Shown piece after piece: positions 45,776 through 55,683 of a DNA stretch of 64,000 nt. A program made the translations under genes and the position numbers. The notes under the pieces are model-generated. The model made no database searches, was not told where the DNA came from, and saw only the letters and a list, made by a program, of their open reading frames with translations. Within the stretch, counting starts at the first letter, position 1. Every line of letters starts with the position of its first letter. This stretch comes from Epichloe hybrida (Eukaryota; Ascomycota; Sordariomycetes; Hypocreales; Clavicipitaceae). The DNA is taken from NCBI GenBank assembly GCA_019022495.1, contig JAFEKR010000013.1, forward strand, positions 1,240,001 to 1,304,000. The letters run 5' to 3'.

Positions 45776-47586
45776 ATATATAGCTAAGTAAGTAAGCTAA
45801 AAATAGTATATATTCTTAAGCTTACTTTTAAAGCTTTTTTTTCTAATTTTAGTAATAAAGGAAAATATATTATATTTCTTTTTAATATTATAAGAATAAT
45901 ATTCTAGCTACTTTTTAAAGCTTTTTTAAGGGTTTTTACATTTCTTTTAACTTAAAAAACCTAAAAACTTAATATAATTATTTATAATTATAATAAAAGG
46001 AAATATATAGCTAAAAACCTTCTATAATATAAAGTAAAAAATTTTATTTATTATAAATAGCTTATCTTTATAAATATATTATTATTAGATTTATTATCCT
46101 ATTTATATATAATAGTAAATAATTTCTTTAGGGTAAATCTTAGATTTAAAGTAAAAAAAGTATATTAAAATGAATATTAAATCTAATTAAAAAGCTAGAA
46201 AGATAAAATAACCTTTAGAATTTAAGAAATAAATAGAGTTACATAGTAATACTAAAAATACTATACTTAGCTACCCTATTCCTATTATAAGCTTAATAGT
46301 TTAAATAAGTATAAACTTTAAAGATTTATAACTAAATAACTAAATTCTAATAAAAAAGAAAGCTAATATTAAGTTAATAAAGAAAAATCTAAAGAATATT
46401 ATAAGATATTAATATGCCCCACTTTTATTTTTAGCCTTATACTACATGTAGTATTTGTAGTGTAGTGTAGTATTTACTACACTACACTACATACTACACT
46501 ACACTACAATTCACTACACTACATACTACAAGGAAAGTCAAAATACTACATTTACTACACTACATGTAAAGCTCTGGTACTAGCTACCTAGTACTAATAT
46601 TATAAGTATAGCTTTAATTATATAACTAGATATATTTATCTTTACTCTTAGTAAATAAAGTAAGTTAAAGTGCACTAAAATTAGTGCCTCCTAAAACTTC
46701 TTCTAGAGTTCTTTAAATACTATAAGTTTACTAGGCTTTAGCTTAAACTTTACTAGTTAAATACCTTTTAGATAGTTTATTAGTAAGACTACTACCTTAC
46801 TATACTATTTTATAAAGTATTAGTAAAACCTTATAAACCTAAGGAATAATTAAATATTAAATACACTATAAGGTATTAGCTAGGTTATAATAGCTTTAAC
46901 CTATAACAGTTTTATCTTAATGCTCTTTTTAAATATAATAAAACCTAGGAATTTTACTTATATAATAGAAAATTAGCACTTTTTAAGGTTAATATAAAGG
47001 TTTATATCCTAAAGTTATTCTAGTACCCTTTTAATATACTCTATATATCTTATAGGGTTACTACTATATATTAGAATATTATTAAGGTAAATAATATAGA
47101 ATTTATTTATAAGCCCCTTAAGAGTATTATTAATATATTCCTAAAAAGTAGCTAGTATATTTACTAACCTAAATAGCATTATAAGGTACTTAAAGTGCCT
47201 ATAGTAGTAATAAAATACTATCTTTTACTTATTACCCTTATAGATATATAGCTAGTAGTACGCTTCTTAAAGATCTAGTAATATAAAAACTTTTACACTT
47301 ACTAGTTAATTAAGGATTTTAGAGATTAATAGTAAGGGGGCCTTATTTTTAATAGTAATTCTATTAAGACCCCTGTAATTTATATAAAGCCTTAATTTCC
47401 CTAATTCTTTTAGAACGAATAAAATTAAGGCTTTAGCTAGGGTTATTAATCTTCTAATTCACCCTTTTTCCTATACACTTGCTAGGTACTCCCTAAGCAC
47501 CTCTAGCTCTTTTTTAGCTAGGTTATATATAAGTCCTTAGGGTAGTTATTTTCCCTCTTCTAATTTAATCATATAAGTGTAGCTAC

Positions 47587-48113
47587 TGTGTGGCTAGGAA
47601 TATGACCCCTAGAGACCTCTCTCACAAGACCTCTAGCCCCTTAGACCTCGGATCTATCGGATCCCTCGAGACCTCTCTCTCAAGACCTCGGATCGATCGG
47701 ATTGTCGGATCAATTCAACCACATTGGATCCGGCCTAGCCCCTGACCCCCTAGCTAGATAAAAGCCCTAGATTCCCTCCCTTTTCATAGAAAATCAACTC
47801 TCCCTTCGATACCTTTGGCTTGGATTGTTCAAATCGTGTTTTTACCTGTGTTTACCTAAGAAGATTATGGAATTATTTTGAGATTATCCGAGATTATCTA
47901 GCTGCCTAGCTAGGCTGCTTTTCTAGCTTCGATCCTCGCGATGGATTGCAAATATCGCAGACCTAGATCCTAATATCTAGGTTCAATTACTGATATCATC
48001 GAATTCGTCAATACCGTCAATTTCATCATTTTCGTCATCTTCGTCAGCATCATTATCATTATCATCAGATCCCTCTTTTCCGTTGTTTTGGGGTGGTTGT
48101 TTTTCCCCGACAA
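47587..48113 (+). repeat. Solo LTR of the repeat-bearing LTR element
   Basis: About 527 bases starting TGTGTGGCTAGG and ending CCCCGACAA. It matches the two LTRs at 52059-52587 and 54775-55302. Flanks are GCTAC (47582-47586) and ACTAC (48114-48118), equal apart from one A/G change, so probably a target duplication. No internal body is present, as expected after LTR-LTR recombination. The short minus-strand frame at 47970-48158 is only LTR sequence. Confidence 0.8.
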
Positions 48114-48164
48114 ACTACCTAATTCTAGGAGCTTACTAGCTAAATCCTTTAAAAACACATCTAT

Positions 48165-48290
48165 AAATTCCGCGTACTAAATTTGGTTGTTACATGTGGC
48201 ACTAGCTGGGTATTGCTAGTAATTTTTTTGGTTCCTTGAAAATTAGATGCATTGGCCACAGCCAATGACCCCAAAAAAAATTAAAAATCA
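48165..48290. other. Junction segment between the inverted Gypsy E copies
   Basis: A short, less AT-rich stretch where the minus- and plus-oriented Gypsy E sequences meet. It contains a 7-base-stem hairpin, CATTGGC-CACA-GCCAATG (48250-48267), and flanking T7 and A8 runs. The plus-strand copy resumes immediately after it in the middle of reverse transcriptase. Confidence 0.4.
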
Positions 48291-51200
48291 ATAAATAAAT
48301 TCTATATTATTTACCTTAATAATATTCTAATATATAGTAGTAACCCTATAAGATATATAAAGTATATTAAAAGGGTACTAGAGTAACTTTAGGATATAAA
48401 TCTTTATATTAACCTTAAGAAGTGCTAATTTTTAGTATTATAAGTAAAATTCCTAGGGTTTATTATATTTAAAAAAGGTATTAAGATAAAACTATTAAGG
48501 GTTAAAGCTATTATAACCTAGCTAATACCCTATAGTATATTTAATATTTAATTATTCCTTAGGTTTATAGGGTTTTACTAATACTTTATAAAATAATATA
48601 GTAAGGTAGTAATTTTACTAATAAACTACCTAAAGGGTGTTTAACTAGTAAAGTTTAAGCTAGAGCCTAGTAAACTTATAGTATTTAGAGAACTCTAAAA
48701 GAAGTTTTAGAAAGTACTAATCTTAGTATACTTTAACCTACTTTATTTACTAAGAGTAAAGATAAATATATCTAGTTATATAATTAAAGCTATACTTATA
48801 ATATTAGTACTAGGTAGCTAGTACTTAGTAGTATATTTTTTAAGGAAGTTAACTAATATTAAACTTTATTACTTAACCCTAGAAACTAAGTTATTAGTAA
48901 TCTAAGAGGTATTTTAAGCCTAGAGATATTACCTTATATATTTAACTTATTAAATTATAGTTATTATAAACTATTTAAATTATAAGTACTTAGCTATAAA
49001 GCTAAAGCTTATTAGTAAGTAAGTAATAGCATTAGATAAGCTTTATTTATTTAATTTTAGGATTAAATATTATATAAGTAAGTAAAATCCTACTAATACC
49101 TTATTAAGAAAAGTAAATTATATTAGTAAGAAGTATAAGGTAAAGGCTATATTCTTATAGCTACCTAGCTTCTTATTTAAGTTTATAAATACTAAGTAGT
49201 AAGAATACTATATAAGTAATAGTATAGTTATAGGTCCTAAGATTATATTACTTAGTATAGCTAATAGTTTATTATAAGAATACTATAAGGGCTACACTAG
49301 CCTCTAGGGTTTTAAGAAAATATAACTTAATTATATTATTAAGAAACCTAATAGTCTTATAAAGCCTATAAGTAGTATACTAACTAGGTTTATTAATTAT
49401 AAGTAGTAAGGTTATACCTTATCTATATTTTCTAATATTTCTATAAGTCTAGTAAGCCTATAGGTTAGGAGTCTAGCTAGGTTAGTAATTAGTAAGTAGT
49501 ATAAGTACCCCCTTAAAATACTACTTAAATATAATTTATTTATAAGTCTAAAAGTATACTATAAGCTAGCTACTTATAGTAGTATTATAGTAAGAATATA
49601 AGTAGTTTAGTAAATCTCTTCTAAGTTTATATATAATACTTATCCTATATATATAGAATTAGAGACTTTAATTTAAGTTATATTATTTTAAGTATAGTAA
49701 GGTAATAACTTTACTATAGGTTAGAGAAAGCTACTTAAGAGTAATAACCTAAAAGTATTATAAATATAGTCTATTAGACTCTCTAAGCTATTAATATTTA
49801 AGAATAGAGTTTTTATTTTAGTTAGTATAAGAAAGGAAGTTATATTACTTACTTATAATAACCTAGTAGTAAGCTATTAGGGAGTTAGTAAGACTCTCTA
49901 TTAGATTATAAGTTAGTATTACTAACTAATAATAAAGAAAGATACTAAGTTATATATATAAACTTATATAAGCTACTAGACTTTAAAGCTAAGGCACTAT
50001 AAACCTTATAGTAAGCTAGCTATACTACTAGTACCTAATTAGCCTTTTTAAGAATTATTAATAGACTTTATTATAAGGCTACTACCTATAAAAGATATAA
50101 AGTAGACCTATAATATAATCTTAGTTATTATAAACTATTTTATAAAATATAGTATTTATATCCTTATTTTAATACATATAACTAGTAATAGGTTAGCTAC
50201 TATATTCTTAGAATATATTTTTAAGGATTATAGTGCTTTAGAGAGTATTATTATAAACTATAGTTTAACCTTTACTAGTAGGTTTTAGATAACCTTTTAC
50301 TATCTTATTATAACTAAGTAGTAACTAAGTATTATATTTTACTTATAAATAAATAGTTAGATAAAATATTTAAACTAAGTTTTAAAGTATTATTTAAGAG
50401 CCTTTACTTACTTTAACTAAACTAATTAAGCTAATAACCTTTTAATAGTATAGTTTATATATAATATAAGCACTTATTTAACTTATAGCTATACCTTAGC
50501 TAAGGCACTATAAGGCTATAACCCTAGGGAACTATAGTAAGTAATTATAAATATTCCTATAGTAAATAACTAGGTAAAAACTTATACTATTACACTAAAA
50601 GATAAAAATATAGTAATTAAGTAGCTTCTAAGTAACTTATAGGCCTAGTATATAAAATACTATAATAAGAAGTAAACCTTAATAAAGTTTAGTATAAGTA
50701 ACTATATTTTATTATCTATAAAGAATATTAACTTATAGTAACCTAGTAGGAAGCTAAGTATAAAGTACCTAAGCCTTTATAAAATTAAAAAGGTAATTAG
50801 TACTTATAGGCTTATATACTAATTAAAGCTACTACCTAGAATATATCTATATAATATTTTTAATATTACTAACCTTAAACTATTTATAAGGGACCTATCT
50901 AGCGTAGAAAATATATTCTTACTATAAGATAATATTATAGATAATAAGTAGGAGTTTAAAGTTAAAAGAATTATATTATATTATTATAATAGAAGATATT
51001 AGAAATACCTAGTTAAATAGAAAGGCTATAATACTTTAGAGAATTCTTAGGTAAAGAAAAGAGATTTTATTATAATAAATATTATTAAGGATTATAAGTA
51101 GTAACTAAGTAGCTAGTTTATAAATATAGAGGTATATTTAATAGATTTTAGATAGTAGTAATAATATATAAAAAAAAGAATCTAGATAATTTCTTAGATA

Positions 51201-52058
51201 ACCTAACTTATAGCTACTTTATACTAATTACTTTATTAATATATTACTTACCTAGCCCCTAGTAGTCTTACTAGTACTAATAAGGGTAAAGGATTTATCC
51301 TTATTATTAGAAAAATCCCTCTCTCTCTATATATATATATAAAGCTTACTAAGGAGGTCTAGTAGCCTAATATAAGTAAGAAGCATAAATATATTAGTAG
51401 TAAGCTATTAGTAAGTTAGTAAAGCTATAAGCTAAAGTATAGGAAGTATATATAAATAGAAGATTTTATATAATAAAACATAAACTATTAGAAATATTAA
51501 TCTAGACTTCTAGATTAATAGTATTATTAAGTAGTAATATAGTAACTTATTTATTAGTATTAGCCTTATATATAACTTTTACTATAAGCTACGCTTACCT
51601 TACCTATCTATGCTTATTAGTATTTTTAGTAGTTAGGAGTGTATTATATAGTTTATGCTTTATATTTTTAAGATGCTAGTAGTATATTAGTATATATATT
51701 AGTAGTAAGAAAGGGAGAATAAACCCTAGTGTAGTCCTTATTATTATATATATAAGAAGCGTATTTTATTAAGTTATTTATATAAGTTAGGAGTAATATA
51801 TAGTAAGATAGTAGTAAAGTTATACTTAGAGAATTAGTATATTAAATTAGAATAGATTTACCCTTAATAATATATTATAGCTTTATACTATTACTATCTT
51901 TAGGTATAATAGCCTATATTATAACTTACTATATATAGTAAATATAGGGAATTTTTATTTTACTAGTACTACTAGCTATAAGTTAGTAAGGTAAGTGCCA
52001 GGGGGACTTAGATATTATACTTATATAGAAATTTTAAAAGCTAAATATTTCTTACTAG

Positions 52059-52587
52059 TGTGTGGCTAGGAATATGACCCCTAGAGACCTCTCTCACAAG
52101 ACCTCTAGCCCCTTAGACCTCGGATCTATCAGATCCCTCGAGACCTCTAGCCCCTTTGACCTCGGATCTATCGGATTGTCAGATCAATTTAACCACATTG
52201 GATCCGGCCTAGCCCCTAACCCCCTAGCTAGATAAAAACCCTAGATTCCCTCCCTTTTGATAGAAAATTAACTCTCCCTTCGTTGCCTTTGGCTTGGATT
52301 GTTCAAATCAAGATTTTACCTGTGTTTTCCTAAGATAAATATAAGCTTATTTAAGATTATTTAAGATTATCTAGCTGCCTAGCTAGGCAGCTTTTCCTAG
52401 CTTCGATCCTCGCGATGGATCGCAAATATCGCAGACCTAGATCCCGATATCTAGGTTCAATTGCTAATATTGTCGAATTCGTCAATACCGTCAATTTCGT
52501 TATTTTTGTCATCTTCGTTAGCATTATTATTATTATTATTAGATCCCTCTTTTCTGTTGTTTTAGGGTGGTTATTTTGCCCTAATAA
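52059..52587 (+). repeat. LARD-like element 5' LTR
   Basis: Starts TGTGTGGCTAGGAATATGAC and ends CCCTAATAA (C-to-T version of CCCCGACAA). The plus-strand frame 52415-52753 crosses from LTR into interior and has no family resemblance. Confidence 0.85.
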
Positions 52588-52734
52588 AAATAGTGGAGGA
52601 ATAGGGAATAGTCCTATTAGACCTCTCGCTATTGGATTCGATGATAAATCCCTCCTGACATTGCCTCTACGATTATCCCCTCTAGTTATCCCCTCGTACG
52701 ATTATTATAATTGTCAGCTACTTCTTACATCTTT

Positions 52735-52985
52735 TCCTTTCGATCTGGGTTAGCTAGATCGGATCCCTTCATTCCGATTAATTGATCTAGGTCATCTGAC
52801 TAGCCTAACATCGTTAAAATCATTAGATTAGTCAGATTGATTGATCGGGACCTCTATGACCTTTTCCCTCTTCGATCCGGGTCAGCTAGATCGGATCCCT
52901 TTGTTCCGATCAATTGATCTAGGATATCTGACTAGTCTGATATCGTCAAAATCATTAGATTCGTTAGATTAATTAATTAGGACCG
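52735..52985. repeat. Two-copy direct repeat of about 130 bases
   Basis: TTCGATCTGGGTTAGCTAGA (52739) recurs as TTCGATCCGGGTCAGCTAGA (52870). Both are followed by the GGATCCCTT...GATCTAGG block and the TCGTYAAAATCATTAGATT block. It lies between the 5' LTR and the 144-base satellite. Confidence 0.8.
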
Positions 52986-53219
52986 CTATAACCTCTTTTT
53001 TTTTCTTATAGCCTAGACCTTCCTTTCTACCTTTAACCTTTTCTTCTGATTTTTGACTTTCTTTTCTATCTTTAACCTTTTCTTCCGATTTTTAACCTTC
53101 TTTTCTGATTTTTGACCTTCTGACTTGCCCTAGCTAGCTTGCTAGCTAGCCTAAATCGATTTAATACCCTAGTTTTGCTTAGCTATCCGTTGGGGAGGTA
53201 AGCAGCTAGACCTTTGAAT

Positions 53220-54600
53220 TTGATCTTTAATAAATCAGGTCTTTTTATTAGATTAATCAATCAGACTGTCTGATGAGACCTCCGACCGTTAAAGACCTCT
53301 CTAACTGATGATTTCCCTGACTTTTAAAGGGGAATCTAACTATTAGAAGGTCTGCTAAAGGGGTCTCTAATAATTGAAAAGGTCCTTTTTTATCAGATCA
53401 ATTGATTAGACTGTCTGACGAGGCCTCTGACCATTAAAGACCTCTCTGACTGACGATTTCCCTGACTTTTAAAGGGGAATCTAATGTTAGAAGGTCTGCT
53501 AAAGGGGTCTCTGATGATTAAAAAGGTTCTTTTTCATTAGATCAATTGATCAGACCGTCTGATAAGACCTCCGACCGTTGAAGACCTCTCTGACTGACGA
53601 TTCCTCTGATAATTGACGAGGAATCTAATGTACAGAGGGTCCTCTGAAGGGGTCTCTGCCGATCGAAAAGGTCCCTTTTCATCAGATCAATCGATCTATC
53701 GTCTGACGAGGCCTCCGACCGTTGAAGACCTCTCTAACTAATGATTTCCCTAACTTTTGAAGGGGAATTTAATGTTAGAAGGTCTGCTAAAGGGGTCTCT
53801 GCTAATCAAAAAGGTCCCTTTTTATCAGATTAATCGATTAGACCATCTGATAAGACCTCTGACCGTTGAAGACCTTTCTAACTAATGATTTCTCTGATGA
53901 TTAAAGAGGAATCTGACTGTCAGAAGGTCTGCTAAAGGGGTCTCTGCCGTTGATAAGACCTCTTATTACGGATTAATTGATCTGCTAATTGACGAGGCCT
54001 CCGACCGTTAAAGACCTCTCTGACTAACGATTCCTCTAATGATTGACGAGGAATCTGATGTACAGAGGGTCCTCTGAAGAGGTCTCTGATGATTGAAAGG
54101 GTCCCTTATTATCAGATTAATTAATCAGACTGTCTGATGAGACCTCTGACCGTTGAAGACCTCTCTGACTGACGATTTCTCTAACGATTGAAGAGGAATC
54201 TGACTGTCAGAAGGTCTGCTGAAGGGGTCTCTGCCAATCGAAAGGGTCCCTTTTCATCAGATCAATCGATCTATCGTCTGACGAGGCCTCTGACCGTTGA
54301 AGACCTCTCTAACTAATGATTTCCCTAATTTTTGAAGGGGAATCTAATATTAGAAGGTCTGCTAAAGGGGTCTCTGCTAATCAAAAAGGTCTCTTTTCAT
54401 TAGATTAATCGATTAGACTGTCTGATGAGACCTCTGACCGTTGAAGACCTCTCTAACTGACGATTTCTCTGATAATTAAAGGGGAATCTAATGTTAGAAG
54501 GTCTGCTGAAGGGGTCTCTGCCGATCGAAAAGGTCCCTTTTCATCAGATCAATTGATCTATCGTCTGACAAGGTCTCTGACTATCAGAAGGGTCTTCTAT
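53220..54600. repeat. Internal satellite: about nine units of ~144 bases
   Basis: The marker GACCTCTCT (one variant GACCTTTCT) occurs at 53294, 53439, 53583, 53727, 53871, 54012, 54158, 54302 and 54445. Spacing is 141-146 bases. Each unit carries ATCAGATCAATTGATCAGAC-type palindromic sequence, a CTCTGACCGTTGAAGACCTC block, GGGGAATCTAA, and AGAAGGTCTGCTAAAGGGGT. Unit-to-unit differences are mostly C/T and A/G. No frame stays open. Confidence 0.88.
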
Positions 54601-54774
54601 TACGGATCAATTAATGACCCCTTTGATTAATTAATGGATAGGAAAGGGGGGGCTGAAAATCACGAATTTTTTTTATCTTATGATTTTATTACTTATTTTC
54701 CTTTTTATTGGTTTTTTTTAGTTACTGTTTTCCCTTTCCTAGGGACTAGGAAGGGAAAATAGTTAGGGAGGTGT

Positions 54775-55302
54775 TGTGTGGCTAGGAATATAACCCCTAG
54801 AGACCTCTCTTACAAGACCTCTAGCCCCTTAGACCTTGGATCTATCAGATCCCTCGAGACCTCTAGCCCCTTTAACCTCGGATCTATCGGATTGTCGGAT
54901 TAATTCAACCACATTGGATCCGGCCTAGCCCCTGACCCCCTAGCTAGATAAAAACCCTAGATTCCCTCCCTTTTAATAGAAAATTAACTCTCCCTTCGTT
55001 ACCTTTGGCTTGGATTGTTTAAATCGAGATTTTACCTGTGTTTTCCTAAGATAAATATAAGCTTATTTGAGATTATTTGAGATTATCTAGCTGCCTAGCT
55101 AGGCAGCTTTTCCTAGCTTCGATCCTCGCGATGGATTGCAAATATCGCAGACCTAGATCCCGATATCTAGTTCAATTGCTGATATCGTCGAATTTGTTAA
55201 TACCGTCAATTTCGTCATTTTCGTCATCTTCGTTAGCATCATTATCATTATCGTCAGATCCCTCTTTTCTGTTGTTTTGGGGTGGTTGTTTTGCCCCGAC
55301 AA
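54775..55302 (+). repeat. LARD-like element 3' LTR
   Basis: Partner of 52059-52587, less C-to-T damaged, ending CCCCGACAA. The short frame at 55077-55307 is LTR sequence. Confidence 0.85.
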
Positions 55303-55483
55303 ACTAGGAGACTTTAAAAGGGATATTATAGGAGTTTTTATAATAGAAGTATTGAAATGTAGGGAGCTAGTTGCTAGCTAGCAACAGCTGTACAGGTGCA
55401 AGCTCTACAGTTAGGGACTAATAGGGCCGCAACGTTAAATCAATTAACGTAACGTAACGGAAGGTTATGGCAGTTATTAACTA

Positions 55484-55683
55484 TGAGAACAAAGGGATAG
55501 CTAGGCAAGAGGTATGGGGGCGTTCGTATATTAACTGAAGCTTGCTAGGTCTAAGTGTGTTGTGCGTGCGAGTTACTAACTTATAGGTAGTGACTTGCTA
55601 GTGTTACGTAGACCTAGCCCTAGGGCGTGGTGCGCCTGCCTAGTGGTATGCTAGCGTGCTGGTGTTGTAAGTAGGGCCTTACA
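55484..55683 (-). repeat. Gypsy D 3' LTR
   Basis: 200 bases, partner of 61883-62082, with a GC-rich inner portion. Bounded by TGAGAACAAAGGG on the plus-strand left side. Confidence 0.88.

Larger units (their letters stand above)
44401..46576. mobile_element. Non-autonomous hAT-like DNA transposon, copy 2 (uninterrupted)
   Basis: 2176 bases from CAGAGCTTTGCA to TGTAAAGCTCTG. It is flanked on both sides by GTACTAGC (44393-44400 and 46577-46584), a perfect 8-base duplication as made by hAT transposases. It is the reverse-oriented, uninterrupted form of the element at 235-8514 and shows the same parts in the same order: CACTACACTACA arrays at both ends, a 10-base AT repeat, a 9-base repeat and a 100-base repeat. 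No protein-coding frame is present. It sits inside the Gypsy E copy. Confidence 0.85.
39531..48285 (-). mobile_element. Gypsy chromovirus (Gypsy E), minus-strand copy, with nested insertions
   Basis: AT-saturated sequence whose minus strand translates, through stops, as a Gypsy pol. Reverse transcriptase lies at about 46585-47560, with LRLYINYRGLN and YLNNILIYS at about 47075-47100 (YLDD in the family). RNase H and integrase follow leftwards, and a chromodomain (YLVK.KGY type) is at about 42187-42225. It is an inverted copy of 48286-55350. It is interrupted by the hAT-like element (44401-46576, 8-base duplication) and by a solo LTR (47587-48113). TGTCATGACTGTGGTGG at 39919 may be the outer end of its 3' LTR. 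The 5' LTR and gag are not identified. Exact ends are uncertain. Confidence 0.65.
52059..55302 (+). mobile_element. Non-coding LTR retrotransposon (LARD-like) with internal satellite
   Basis: LTRs of 529 and 528 bases (52059-52587 and 54775-55302) flank a 2.2-kb interior with no protein domain. Target duplication ACTAG is at 52054-52058 and 55303-55307. The unoccupied site can be seen in the inverted Gypsy E copy near 41023-41028, which confirms the insertion and its ends. AGTTAGGGAGGTGT just before the second LTR resembles a polypurine tract. It must have been moved by proteins from another element. The composition is much less AT-rich than its host element. Confidence 0.85.
48286..55350 (+). 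mobile_element. Gypsy chromovirus (Gypsy E), plus-strand 5'-truncated copy
   Basis: Starts within reverse transcriptase at the YLDD-type box (FYIIYLNNILIYS, about 48305-48340). It continues through RNase H (about 48680-49100) and integrase (about 49700-50500) to a chromodomain at 51003-51040 (YLVK.KGYNT). It is an inverted copy of the 39.5-47.1 kb region. The downstream part is split by the LTR element 52059-55302, and Gypsy E sequence resumes at 55303 (actaggagactttaaaaggg). It ends where the copia B LTR begins. Entirely RIP-like and non-coding. Confidence 0.65.

Noticed and set aside
52415..52753. 112-codon frame spanning LTR and interior of the LARD-like element
   Set aside because: The corresponding frames in the other two LTR copies differ and are shorter; no domain, so taken as chance.
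53220..54600. Regular repeats as a CRISPR array
   Set aside because: The repeats are ~144 bases, contiguous and variable, without unique spacers, inside an LTR element of a eukaryote.
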